A stretch of DNA of 35,720 nt from Psychrobacillus soli (lineage in GTDB: Bacteria > Bacillota > Bacilli > Bacillales_A > Planococcaceae). The stretch lies in NCBI RefSeq assembly GCF_006861775.1, contig NZ_VDGG01000026.1, positions 18,766-54,485 of the forward strand, in the 5' to 3' direction. Shown piece by piece: positions 7,512 to 15,054 of this stretch (position 1 is the first letter of the stretch; each line of letters starts with the position of its first letter). Below the pieces are notes generated by a model. The model saw only the letters and a program-made list of their open reading frames with translations. It had not been told where the DNA came from and made no database searches. The position numbers were made by a program, and so were the translations under genes.

Positions 7512-8198
7512 ATGGTAAAGAAAATTGATACGCTCGAAGGGAAGACGAAATCTGAAAAAGTATACGAGTTCCTTCGTGCAAAAATACTTGCAGCAGAATA
7601 CAAACCGGGAGACCGTCTCATTATTAGAGAGATAGCAAGACAACTAGAGGTTAGCGACATTCCCGTGCGTGAAGCGATAAAAAAACTAACTGCGGACGGC
7701 TTATTGGAGATTAAATCACATAGCGGGGCTAGAATTGCACCATTTAATATAAAAAATTTAGAAGAAATGTTTCTTATTCGACTTGAGCTCGAACCGTTAG
7801 CCACTCGTTTAGCTGCAAAATCAGCGACAAGTGAAGAAATCATGCTGTTAGAAAATCTTGTTTTAGAGATGGAACAACATCTAAAGAATAATGACATTGA
7901 GGAATATACACATACCAATCGAGCATTTCACAAGCAATTATATCGTTCGTCACACGCACCAGTTTTAATAGAAATCATCGAAAATCTATATCTTAGAAGT
8001 GAAAATTCAAAGTCGATTTTCCAACATGATCCCGATCGATTATTAGCTTCCAATGAAGAGCACTTAGCTATAGTGAACGCATTAAAAAACAAAGACGAAG
8101 AAAACGCCTCTAAATTAATCTATGCACAAAAAGAACATGGGTTTAAAGTCGTACTAAATGCCTTAAAAGTTTCTAGCCAATTTTGGGGCGAAAACTAA
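7512..8198 (+). CDS. GntR-family regulator, FadR subfamily (FCD domain)
   Basis: This DNA-binding repressor of 228 residues has a winged helix (about 12-80: VYEFLRAKILAAEYKPGDRL, then VSDIPVREAIKKLTADGLLE) and an all-helical FCD ligand domain (about 85-215) with His-rich ligand positions (HTNRAFHKQL, EEHLAIVNAL). The start is set by AAGGAG seven to eight bases ahead. It is divergent from the DUF6282 operon, which it probably represses until a carboxylic acid intermediate binds. It is followed at once by a bidirectional terminator. It shares family but little detailed sequence with the second regulator at 13084, suggesting a different inducer. Confidence 0.9.
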   Translation: MVKKIDTLEGKTKSEKVYEFLRAKILAAEYKPGDRLIIREIARQLEVSDIPVREAIKKLTADGLLEIKSHSGARIAPFNIKNLEEMFLIRLELEPLATRLAAKSATSEEIMLLENLVLEMEQHLKNNDIEEYTHTNRAFHKQLYRSSHAPVLIEIIENLYLRSENSKSIFQHDPDRLLASNEEHLAIVNALKNKDEENASKLIYAQKEHGFKVVLNALKVSSQFWGEN

Positions 8199-8211
8199 TT
8201 CGAGAACATAA

Positions 8212-8259
8212 AAAAGCGTATTCATCTACAAAATTTCATCTGTAGAAGAATACGCTTTT
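8212..8259. terminator. Bidirectional terminator between GntR and gntP-like gene
   Basis: AAAAGCGTATTC (from 8212) pairs with GAATACGCTTTT (to 8259), with an inner CTACA/TGTAG stem. A-rich and T-rich flanks on both sides suit termination of the two convergent genes ending at 8198 and 8263. Confidence 0.8.
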
Positions 8260-8262
8260 CAT

Positions 8263-9585
8263 TTAAGAAATAATCATATTAATAAGTAACACGCCTGCTA
8301 GTCCAACTATCGAAAGAATCGTTACCATAACAGACCATGTTTTAATCGTTTGCCCAATAGTAAGATTGAAGTATTCTTTATAAATCCAGAAACCAGCATC
8401 ATTCACATGGGAGAACGTAATACTTCCGGCACCGGCAGCTAATACCATTAGCTCTGGGCTTATACCAGTAATCCCAACTAGAGGTGCTGCAATACCAGCT
8501 GCTGTCATACCAGCTACCGTAGCTGAACCTACAGCTACTCGTAAAATAGCGGCGATTAACCAAGTTAGAAGTAATGGTGAAAGTGTTGAGCTTGCCATAA
8601 TGTCTGCGATATATTGATCAATATGACTGTCGATTAATACTTGTTTAAATGCACCACCGGCAGCGATGATTAATAGAATCATTGCAATTCCACTAACCGC
8701 ATCTGTAACTGATTGCATAACTTCTTTCATTTTTCTACCGCGATTCAAGCCAAACGTAAAGAATGCGAAAATCACAGATAATAATAATGCGACGTTGGCA
8801 TTACCGATAAAATCAAAGAACGGCATAACAGCTGAATTTGGTGCAGCTATCACGACAATTACATGAGAAGCGATTAAGATAACCGGCATTAACGCTGTCA
8901 CAAGACTTGTTGTAAATCCAGGCATTTCTTCATCCGTAAATTCTTTTGGATTAAAAAGTCCTTTTGGAATTTCGATTTCTAAAGATTCCTTCTTGAAAAA
9001 CTTAGTAAATACTGGTCCACCAATAATGATCGCTGGAATCGCAATAATAATTCCATACACTAACGTTTTCCCAATATCTGCATTGAACACACTAGCAATA
9101 GCAGTCGGTCCTGGATGCGGAGGAACAAAACCATGCATCGTAATAAGTGCTGCGATTACCGGCATCCCAATATATAAAACTGGCACTCCAGCTGCAGTAG
9201 CAATTGTAAATACTAAAGGAATTAGTACAACAACTCCTGTTTCAAAAAACAATGCAATCCCAACGACAGATGCTGTCAAAACAGCTGCTAATTGAACTCT
9301 CTTTTTTCCAAACGCATGGATTAGTGTCATCGCAATACGTTGCGCTCCACCCGAGTCTGTCATTAACTTACCAAGGATTGCTCCAAAGATAATAATCATG
9401 GTTAGGCTTCCAAGGGTTCCACCTAAACCACCTTGAACAGATGACATTGCTTCAATTGGTGACATACCTTCTAAAATGCCTACTACAAGAGAAACTAGTA
9501 TAAGCGATATAAAAGCATTTAACTTAAATACAATCATTAATAGAAGTAAAAGTGCTACCCCTATACAAATGGATACTATTGGCAT
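8263..9585 (-). CDS. GntP-family gluconate/sugar-acid:H+ symporter
   Basis: This is a 440-residue membrane importer with about 12-14 hydrophobic helices. Family-typical stretches include GFVPPHPGPTAIA (around residue 150) and, near the C-terminus, SHVNDAGFW, both hallmarks of the gluconate permease family that also takes up threonate, erythronate and glycerate-like acids. GGGG lies ahead of the ATG. It is last in the minus-strand operon ltnD-like, DUF1537 kinase, class II aldolase, gntP-like, the same company kept by E. coli ygbN. It should import the acid sugar those enzymes degrade. A hairpin at 9613-9639 precedes it and could adjust its share of expression. Confidence 0.92.
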   Translation of the reverse strand: MPIVSICIGVALLLLLMIVFKLNAFISLILVSLVVGILEGMSPIEAMSSVQGGLGGTLGSLTMIIIFGAILGKLMTDSGGAQRIAMTLIHAFGKKRVQLAAVLTASVVGIALFFETGVVVLIPLVFTIATAAGVPVLYIGMPVIAALITMHGFVPPHPGPTAIASVFNADIGKTLVYGIIIAIPAIIIGGPVFTKFFKKESLEIEIPKGLFNPKEFTDEEMPGFTTSLVTALMPVILIASHVIVVIAAPNSAVMPFFDFIGNANVALLLSVIFAFFTFGLNRGRKMKEVMQSVTDAVSGIAMILLIIAAGGAFKQVLIDSHIDQYIADIMASSTLSPLLLTWLIAAILRVAVGSATVAGMTAAGIAAPLVGITGISPELMVLAAGAGSITFSHVNDAGFWIYKEYFNLTIGQTIKTWSVMVTILSIVGLAGVLLINMIIS

Positions 9586-9612
9586 TCGAATTCCCCATTT
9601 CGAGTTAGAAGT

Positions 9613-9639
9613 TTGTCCCCGTGTGTTTCACGGGGACAA
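9613..9639 (-). other. Intercistronic hairpin between aldolase and GntP genes
   Basis: TTGTCCCCGTG (9613-9623) and CACGGGGACAA (9629-9639) form a perfect 11-bp stem with a five-base loop, starting three bases after the aldolase stop. No T-run follows on the minus strand, so it is more likely a processing or stability element, or a weak attenuator, than a full terminator. Confidence 0.65.
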
Positions 9640-9642
9640 TTC

Positions 9643-10479
9643 TTATTTATTTGCATATAAACGTACAAATTTTGTCATAACGGATTCCATTGTTTGTTGC
9701 ATCTCTTCCATAACGATTGAAAGATGAGGCATTTGTTTATTCTCAAAAGCATTTTGTAAATAAGAAACAGCAGCCATGGATACTTCTGTATTGACATTCA
9801 CTTTACAAATACCAAGTTGTACTGCTTGCTGAACGATCGCGTCAGGTGTCCCTGATCCACCATGAAGCACAAGTGGTACATCAACAGCTTGCTCTATTCT
9901 TTCTAAAAGAGGTAAATCAATTTTAGGCTCGCCTTTATACATGCCGTGTACTGTTCCGATAGCAGCTGCCAAAAAGTCGACACCTGTTTGTGCAACAAAA
10001 TTCTTCGCAGATTCTGGATCTGTTAAAGTGCCATCTCCTTCTTCTTCATCGGAGAAATCTCCTTTTGCCAAAGAACCAATTTCTGCTTCTACAGATACAC
10101 CAGCCATATGCGCTATTTCTACAATTTCTTTCGTTCGACGAATATTTTCTTCTATTTCATAGGCAGACCCGTCAAACATAACAGATGTAAATCCAGAGCG
10201 GATCGCACGAATAATCGATTCTTTTTCATATGCATGATCTAGATGAAGAGCAATAGGAACCGGAGACTTCTCTGCGATTGCTTTTACAAGTGCAGCAAAA
10301 CCTTCTACATCCACTGTTGGAAAATAGCGTTCTCCTAATGCGATAATTACTGGTTGGTTTTCTCGTTCCGCCACACGAATGGCCGCTTGAACTGTTTCCA
10401 AACTGTATACGTTAAATGCTGCGACCGCATATTTACCGGCTTGCGCATTTGTTAATATTTCTTTTGTATTTACTAACAT
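9643..10479 (-). CDS. Class II (zinc) ketose-bisphosphate aldolase family protein
   Basis: This cytosolic TIM-barrel aldolase has 278 residues. The zinc and catalytic residues of the fructose/tagatose-bisphosphate aldolase family are present: Asp81-His82 in LHLDH, Glu133 in EAEIG, His178 in GTVHG and His206 in LHGGSG; NVNT (228-231) would bind the phosphate. It resembles the GatY/KbaY/FbaA branch. It sits 19 bases after the DUF1537 kinase gene. From this context I infer that it cleaves the phosphorylated 3-oxo-acid made by its neighbours, releasing a triose phosphate, rather than serving glycolysis. Ribosome site GGGAGAG is well placed. Family certain, substrate inferred. Confidence 0.9.
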   Translation of the reverse strand: MLVNTKEILTNAQAGKYAVAAFNVYSLETVQAAIRVAERENQPVIIALGERYFPTVDVEGFAALVKAIAEKSPVPIALHLDHAYEKESIIRAIRSGFTSVMFDGSAYEIEENIRRTKEIVEIAHMAGVSVEAEIGSLAKGDFSDEEEGDGTLTDPESAKNFVAQTGVDFLAAAIGTVHGMYKGEPKIDLPLLERIEQAVDVPLVLHGGSGTPDAIVQQAVQLGICKVNVNTEVSMAAVSYLQNAFENKQMPHLSIVMEEMQQTMESVMTKFVRLYANK

Positions 10480-10498
10480 GTAAGTCTCTCCCTGCTAA

Positions 10499-11944
10499 TT
10501 ACTTATTTAAGATTTCCACAGTATCTTTTAAGGTTGTAACTGCACCTACGTTACCTGGGAAAATAATGTACGCGATTCCAGGAAACTTACTTTCTTCCCC
10601 TGTATACCAGACAGGAATTCCAGGTTGAATTTGACCAGCTACCGTTGCACGTTTTACTTCTAGCCCTTTAGTTCCGATATCACTAGATGTGATGCCGCCT
10701 TTTGCAACAATATAATTTGGACGCACAGTTAGTCGCCCGACGATACTTGTAACTGCATCGGAGATTTTAACCGATAGTTTTAACTCTTCTTCATTTTTAC
10801 CTTCACCTAGATCGAGTCTTTCCCGATTTGTGTAAACAGTAACGGTTTTACCACTCTGAATTAAATCTTCCGTAGTTGAAATCACTCGATCTATTTCTAC
10901 TTGGAATTTTTCAGGTTGTAATACAAGATGCGTATTAAATTCAATGAATTCGATGAAATCACTTGTTTTCAATACTTCTAGCTGCTCCGTCGTTTTTTTA
11001 ACATGCGATCCAACTAGGATTAAACCACCATGATTCGTTTCTTCTTGAATTAACTCTTCTCTTGTTAAAAGTGCTTTATCACTTACTCCGCCAATTACTT
11101 TTGTCAGCGCAGCTGCACTTCGGAACATAAATTGTTTCCCAGATTTCATTGCTTTAGCAAGCGCAATGACAAAGATTTCTACATCGACATAATCGACTGC
11201 ATTCACAACTACTTTGTTGAAATCTGTTACTTGAAGCAATTGATTTGTAATTCCTTCTATATCAAGTGAGCGTAAGCTCTCCAGTGAAATATATGTAGCG
11301 TTTTCTGCTGTAAATCTTCCATCTGATTTTTCTTCTACATATTCACCTAAATGTGATTTTGTATAACCAAATGTTCTGTCTTTCGCAAATTCAGTCTCTC
11401 CAGCAGGTACTAAATACTCTTCGTATTGTACATAGTGGATATTATCCACTGTGAAGCGACCGCCTTCTTTGAAAAATGGAATAATTACTTCGCCGTCATA
11501 TTGAAGGTCCGAATGTCCTTCGATTGTATCTTTTAACACTTCTGTTTCCAGTGGGTAATGACCTCTTAAGGTAGAATCTCCACGACTAATGACAATAAAT
11601 TCTTTGTTTTGTTTTTTCGCCACTTCTGCAATATTAGTTGCAATATCTATATGTGCTTTTTTTGTTTCTGCAGCAGTAAATCCTCGAGAATTAGTCAGTA
11701 TAAAAAACATCGAATTTTCTTCTTGGAACCCTTTTTCGATACTATCTACTGACCAGTCTGTGTATACGGAAACACCATGTACTGTTTGAACACCTGTTGG
11801 ATCATCATCCAGCACGATGATTTTTTTATTTAAACTAGCTAATTCTTTTTCCAGCATATCTTTTACAGTTTGTGTATCTACTACCTGGATATTTCCTAAA
11901 ACTTCCTCAGCTAATCGCTTTTCTGTACTATTTATTGTCGTCAT
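10499..11944 (-). CDS. Four-carbon acid sugar kinase (DUF1537, OtnK-like)
   Basis: This is an ATP-dependent kinase of 481 residues in the family shown to phosphorylate 3-oxo-tetronates and D-threonate at C4. The substrate domain carries the diagnostic DDDPTG (46-51) followed by QT and later TLRGHYP; the C-terminal nucleotide domain has KGGITSSDIG and FPGNVG. Its ATG lies three bases after the dehydrogenase stop, with the ribosome site GGGAGAG inside that gene's last codons, so the two are translationally coupled. In known pathways the partner dehydrogenase (LtnD) oxidises L-threonate or D-erythronate first. The exact acid used here is unknown because the usual OtnC/OtnI partners are missing. 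Confidence 0.9.
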   Translation of the reverse strand: MTTINSTEKRLAEEVLGNIQVVDTQTVKDMLEKELASLNKKIIVLDDDPTGVQTVHGVSVYTDWSVDSIEKGFQEENSMFFILTNSRGFTAAETKKAHIDIATNIAEVAKKQNKEFIVISRGDSTLRGHYPLETEVLKDTIEGHSDLQYDGEVIIPFFKEGGRFTVDNIHYVQYEEYLVPAGETEFAKDRTFGYTKSHLGEYVEEKSDGRFTAENATYISLESLRSLDIEGITNQLLQVTDFNKVVVNAVDYVDVEIFVIALAKAMKSGKQFMFRSAAALTKVIGGVSDKALLTREELIQEETNHGGLILVGSHVKKTTEQLEVLKTSDFIEFIEFNTHLVLQPEKFQVEIDRVISTTEDLIQSGKTVTVYTNRERLDLGEGKNEEELKLSVKISDAVTSIVGRLTVRPNYIVAKGGITSSDIGTKGLEVKRATVAGQIQPGIPVWYTGEESKFPGIAYIIFPGNVGAVTTLKDTVEILNK

Positions 11945-11947
11945 GGC

Positions 11948-12841
11948 TTAAACTCTCCCAACTTCAACATTTGCAAGTTTTTCAAAGTATTGAACAATAC
12001 CACCGTGATCATCTGCCGCTTTCCCATCTACTTTTAATGCGTGGAAAATTTCTAAAAGTTGGCTAGATAATGGCATTGGTACACCAATACTATGCGCTGT
12101 ATCCATTACGTTTGTTATATCTTTTAAGTTAATATCAATTCTTCCACCAGCTACAAAATTACGATCTAAGATTAAAGGAACTTTCGCATCTAGTACGGCA
12201 CTTCCTGCAAGTCCACCGCGAATTGCTTGATACATTTTTTCCACATCGATACCAGCTTTTGCAGCTAATACTAATGCTTCTGACATAGCAGCGATATTTA
12301 AGTTGACGATTACTTGGTTAGCTAACTTCGCAGTAGTTCCGCTTCCATTTGCCCCAACTAACGTCACTTCTGCACCTACTGCATAAAGTACATCTTTCAC
12401 TTGTTCAAATACTTCTTCTTTACCACCGACCATGATCGCAAGCGTACCATCTATCGCTTTTGGCTCTCCACCACTAACAGGAGCATCAAGCATTTCTACT
12501 CCTTGTTTTTCAGCAGTCGCTGCAAGTTCTTTTGAAACAACTGGTGTAATCGAGCTCATATCGATAATGACTGCACCTTTTTTCGCTCCGCTAAGTACGC
12601 CATTCTCGCCTAGTACAACTTGTTGCACATGATGAGAAGCAGGAAGCATTGTAATAATTACGTCACTGTTTTCACCGATTATTTTTGCAGAATCGCCAGC
12701 TATTGCACCAGCATCTATTAAAGATTGAACTGCCTCTTTATTAAGGTCGTTCACCATTACTTCGTACCCTTTAGCTAGTAAATTCAATGCCATAGGTTTG
12801 CCCATAATTCCTAAACCGATAAAACCAATTTTTTTAGACAT
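11948..12841 (-). CDS. NAD(P)-dependent 3-hydroxyacid dehydrogenase (LtnD/GarR-like)
   Basis: This oxidoreductase of 297 residues belongs to the beta-hydroxyacid dehydrogenase family. The Rossmann motif GFIGLGIMGKPMA lies at 6-18, the substrate loop DAPVSGG at 119-125, and the catalytic Lys172 in AKLANQ. Family members include tartronate-semialdehyde reductase, 3-hydroxyisobutyrate dehydrogenase and the tetronate dehydrogenases LtnD/DenD. Being the first gene ahead of a DUF1537 kinase points to a 2-hydroxyl or 3-hydroxyl oxidation of an aldonate. GGAGG lies seven bases ahead of the ATG. The 242-bp upstream region shared with the GntR gene holds a cre site and three operator-like boxes. Confidence 0.9.
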   Translation of the reverse strand: MSKKIGFIGLGIMGKPMALNLLAKGYEVMVNDLNKEAVQSLIDAGAIAGDSAKIIGENSDVIITMLPASHHVQQVVLGENGVLSGAKKGAVIIDMSSITPVVSKELAATAEKQGVEMLDAPVSGGEPKAIDGTLAIMVGGKEEVFEQVKDVLYAVGAEVTLVGANGSGTTAKLANQVIVNLNIAAMSEALVLAAKAGIDVEKMYQAIRGGLAGSAVLDAKVPLILDRNFVAGGRIDINLKDITNVMDTAHSIGVPMPLSSQLLEIFHALKVDGKAADDHGGIVQYFEKLANVEVGRV

Positions 12842-12910
12842 AATTATTCCTCCTATTTATGTTAGTGTTCCTTATTTTAATGTGTACCATACGTTTTAAT
12901 AATATCTAGC

Positions 12911-12924
12911 TGAAACCGTTTACA
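12911..12924. promoter_or_regulatory. Catabolite-responsive element (cre) for CcpA
   Basis: TGAAACCGTTTACA matches the cre consensus TGWAANCGNTNWCA at every defined position. It lies about 70 bases upstream of the LtnD-like start, downstream of or overlapping the likely operon promoter, a position where CcpA usually represses. It implies that the acid-sugar operon is shut down when preferred sugars are present. Confidence 0.75.
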
Positions 12925-12943
12925 ATGTCTTTAACATTTTATA

Positions 12944-12995
12944 TTGTATACTTTTTTTATTATTTTGTACACAATTTTATTTGTTTCGTACACAA
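12944..12995. promoter_or_regulatory. Three operator-like boxes for the FadR-type GntR regulator, 21-bp phased
   Basis: TTGTATACTT (12944-12953), TTGTACACAA (12965-12974) and TCGTACACAA (12986-12995) repeat the theme TTGTAYACAA, the core I associate with GntR-family operators. Box starts are 21 bases apart twice, two turns of B-DNA, so bound dimers would face the same side. They lie between the divergent regulator and dehydrogenase genes and overlap candidate promoter elements on the minus strand. Confidence 0.65.
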
Positions 12996-13083
12996 AATAA
13001 ACACTTTTTTGATTTAGGCTTCCTTTCCCTTATTTTTTTTGATAAATTTGATAGTAATGAGATAGAAAATTGGAGTGAAAGCA

Positions 13084-13719
13084 ATGATTCAGAACGATAA
13101 AAATTCTCGCTCTGCTTCCAAACAAGCATATGAAGTGATTCGTGATCGAATTTTGAACGGAGATATGCCAGGTGGCACAAAAATTGTGGAAGAAAAATTG
13201 GCCACTGATTTAGGATTTAGCCGTACTCCTATTAGAGAATCACTGCGCCAATTAAGTCATGAAGGGCTTATCGTCAATAAAAAAGTGGTACAACCTACAG
13301 AAAAAGATCTTCGCAACTTATTTCAAGTTAGAAGTTTACTAGAGGGGTTCTCAGCGAAAGCAGCAGCAACCTATTTGCCCGAAGAAGATTTAAATGCTCT
13401 TTCTAATTGCATCAAAGTAGGAAGAGAAGGAAAAGTAGAAGAAATAATGGATGCAAATGAACGATTTCACGAAATTATCGTGCAAGCTAGCGGGAACGCT
13501 CTGATGATAGACACAATCGATCGTATGAAACCCATCATCTATCTGTTTCGCAAAACCGTAGTACTATACAATCGCCCTCGATTAATAGATGAGCATGAGG
13601 AAATTTATGAAGCGATAAAAGCAAGAGATGGTGAAACGGCGAAGAAGCTAATGGAAGACCATCTGAAAGAGGACTTGGATTTTTGCTTACAAATTTTAAA
13701 TAGTTCCAGAAACGAATAA
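13084..13719 (+). CDS. GntR-family regulator, FadR subfamily (FCD domain)
   Basis: This repressor of 211 residues has a winged helix (about 10-75: AYEVIRDRILNGDMPGGTKI, then FSRTPIRESLRQLSHEGLI) and a helical FCD domain (about 80-205) with the ligand/metal His pattern (NERFHEIIV, DEHEEIYEAI, MEDHLKED). The ATG at 13084 is preferred over the in-frame GTG at 13075 because TGGAG sits at proper spacing before it. It is divergent from the LtnD-like/DUF1537/aldolase/GntP operon, its probable target, and likely senses a pathway acid. It ends in a bidirectional terminator. Confidence 0.9.
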   Translation: MIQNDKNSRSASKQAYEVIRDRILNGDMPGGTKIVEEKLATDLGFSRTPIRESLRQLSHEGLIVNKKVVQPTEKDLRNLFQVRSLLEGFSAKAAATYLPEEDLNALSNCIKVGREGKVEEIMDANERFHEIIVQASGNALMIDTIDRMKPIIYLFRKTVVLYNRPRLIDEHEEIYEAIKARDGETAKKLMEDHLKEDLDFCLQILNSSRNE

Positions 13720-13723
13720 AAAG

Positions 13724-13768
13724 AAGGTAACAAATAAGCTAGTAGACCCGCTCATTTGTTACCTTTTT
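13724..13768. terminator. Bidirectional terminator
   Basis: AAGGTAACAAAT pairs with ATTTGTTACCTT, with an inner AAGC/GCT(C) extension, followed by TTTTTT on the plus strand and A-rich sequence on the other side. It serves the convergent GntR gene (ending 13719) and the small operon ending at 13774. Confidence 0.8.
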
Positions 13769-13773
13769 TCATT

Positions 13774-14055
13774 TTACAGCCTAATAAAAACTTCTGTACC
13801 ATCTTTTGCTTGAACGTCAACAATCTCTAACCCTCTATGTTTTTTTAGTTCACTTACGATTTTCCCAAGTTCCTTTTTATTTAGCTGTGGAATCGTAAAT
13901 GGCATCTCGTTTTCTTTCATGGATTCCTTTATCCATTTATTCACTTGTTTTTGCACAAATTCTGAAGTAAGTATAAAAATGCCTAGATTTAAGAACAAGT
14001 ATGGAACAGGAAGAGAAAACCGTACCCCTTTTGTTTTCACTTTTATGTTGATCAT
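13774..14055 (-). CDS. Small membrane-anchored protein of unknown function
   Basis: I do not recognise a named family. The protein has 93 residues: a short basic N-terminus (INIKVKTKG), one hydrophobic segment at about 12-32 (LPVPYLFLNLGIFILTSEF), then a charged region with a KKELGKIVSELKKHRGLEIVDVQ stretch and a C-terminal beta-like segment (DGTEVFIRL). It is the last gene of a three-gene minus-strand operon and starts nine bases after the stop of the SHOCT-like gene. That gene's C-terminus has a similar end (IVDVKSANGDAVSVTIE versus IVDVQAKDGTEVFIRL), so the two share a small domain. Context suggests an envelope-linked role. Confidence 0.75.
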   Translation of the reverse strand: MINIKVKTKGVRFSLPVPYLFLNLGIFILTSEFVQKQVNKWIKESMKENEMPFTIPQLNKKELGKIVSELKKHRGLEIVDVQAKDGTEVFIRL

Positions 14056-14064
14056 ATTATCGCT

Positions 14065-14445
14065 CTATTCAATCGTAACGGAAACTGCATCACCATTTGC
14101 AGATTTAACATCCACAATTTGTCCGTCTAATTCATTTTCAATTGCGTCTAGAATTAAGTTAATATCGATGTCTTTTACATACTTTTCCGACTGAGGAATA
14201 CTGGAGGCAATACTGTGTCCCGCTAGTAACACAACCTTCACTAGCTTGATTGGCAAATTGACGGTAACATTATCATTTTCTGCTGAAACCACTCGTACTT
14301 TCAATGTTTTATCTATATATGATTTGGGCGAAGGGGTGATACTAGTCTCTCTTTCCTTTAAAACTTGAATAAGCTCAGAGGCCTTAGCTGCATCGACTTT
14401 ACCTTCTTGTACCATTGTTAATACTTTTTGAATTTCTGCATCCAT
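14065..14445 (-). CDS. SHOCT-like domain protein (YvlB N-terminal type)
   Basis: The 126-residue protein begins with a helical motif IQKVLTMVQEGKVDAAKASELI (about 5-26), the SHOCT-like module found at the N-terminus of YvlB/LiaX proteins. It then has a beta-rich segment (KVRVVSAENDNVTVNLPIKLV, 49-69) and a second repeat ending DVKSANGDAVSVTIE. The beta-rich part resembles the start of a DUF4097-type adhesin domain, but the protein is far shorter than YvlB, so it may be a minimal form. It lies between the DUF2089 regulator-like gene and a small membrane protein. A cell-envelope stress function is inferred only from relatives. Confidence 0.75.
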   Translation of the reverse strand: MDAEIQKVLTMVQEGKVDAAKASELIQVLKERETSITPSPKSYIDKTLKVRVVSAENDNVTVNLPIKLVKVVLLAGHSIASSIPQSEKYVKDIDINLILDAIENELDGQIVDVKSANGDAVSVTIE

Positions 14446-14457
14446 CTTTCATTCCCC

Positions 14458-14823
14458 CTATTCATCTTTTAAAAGTTTAATCGCTTCTTCCGAAGTTATT
14501 TCTCCATTTTCTAGCATTGCAATTACCTTTTTCTCATCTACTCCACTTTTTTTCTTCGTTTCGTATCCTAGAGAGCTAACAACCTCATTCAATTTCCCAC
14601 GAACAGTCGGATAGGAAATTCCCATTTCTTTTTCCACTTCCTTAATATTCCCTCTACATGTTAGGAATACTTCAACAAATCGAAGTTGCTCACTCGATAA
14701 GGAAGCAAGTTTGGATAACTCAAACTCATTTTCAATTGTTGTGTGGCAGTGCGAGCAGTGCAGCTTCGTAATTTTTAATGTTTCATCACAGACAGGACAT
14801 TGACTAATAACTTGATAGGCCAT
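14458..14823 (-). CDS. DUF2089 zinc-ribbon/HTH protein
   Basis: This 121-residue protein has a four-Cys zinc ribbon (Cys9, Cys12, Cys23, Cys26), a predicted helix-turn-helix (about 45-92: SSEQLRFVEVFLTCRG, then GISYPTVRGKLNEVVSSLG) and a C-terminal helix pair KKVIAMLENGEITSEEAIKLL, which is the same SHOCT-like motif that begins the next protein. It is probably a DNA-binding regulator of its own operon. The start is supported by AGAGGAGGGAG upstream. A plausible promoter lies at 14858-14886. Confidence 0.85.
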   Translation of the reverse strand: MAYQVISQCPVCDETLKITKLHCSHCHTTIENEFELSKLASLSSEQLRFVEVFLTCRGNIKEVEKEMGISYPTVRGKLNEVVSSLGYETKKKSGVDEKKVIAMLENGEITSEEAIKLLKDE

Positions 14824-14857
14824 AATAGCTGTTCACTCCCTCCTCTCATTTGTATTC

Positions 14858-14886
14858 ATCATATAGTATTAAAACCACAAAATCAA
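14858..14886 (-). promoter_or_regulatory. Sigma-A-type promoter of the DUF2089 operon
   Basis: On the minus strand, TTGATT (14881-14886) and TATGAT (14858-14863) are separated by 17 bases, about 35 bases ahead of the DUF2089 start. This is a good match in spacing and a fair match in sequence. Confidence 0.55.
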
Positions 14887-14969
14887 TGTACAAATTAAAT
14901 AATTAAACAAAAACAATGCATATAATTAATAATATTAATTCGTAATTAAACATCAAGTGAAATATCTAC

Positions 14970-15017
14970 AAAAAAGCATCTTCTTCTATGAGTTATTTGT
15001 AGAAGAAGACGCTTTTT
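14970..15017 (-). terminator. Intrinsic terminator of fabZ
   Basis: AAAAAGCATCTTCTTCT pairs with AGAAGAAGACGCTTTTT across a short loop, with T-runs on both strands. It lies about 40 bases beyond the fabZ stop. Confidence 0.75.
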
Positions 15018-15054
15018 TATTTTCTAGCATTGAACAATAGTAATGCAATTAATA

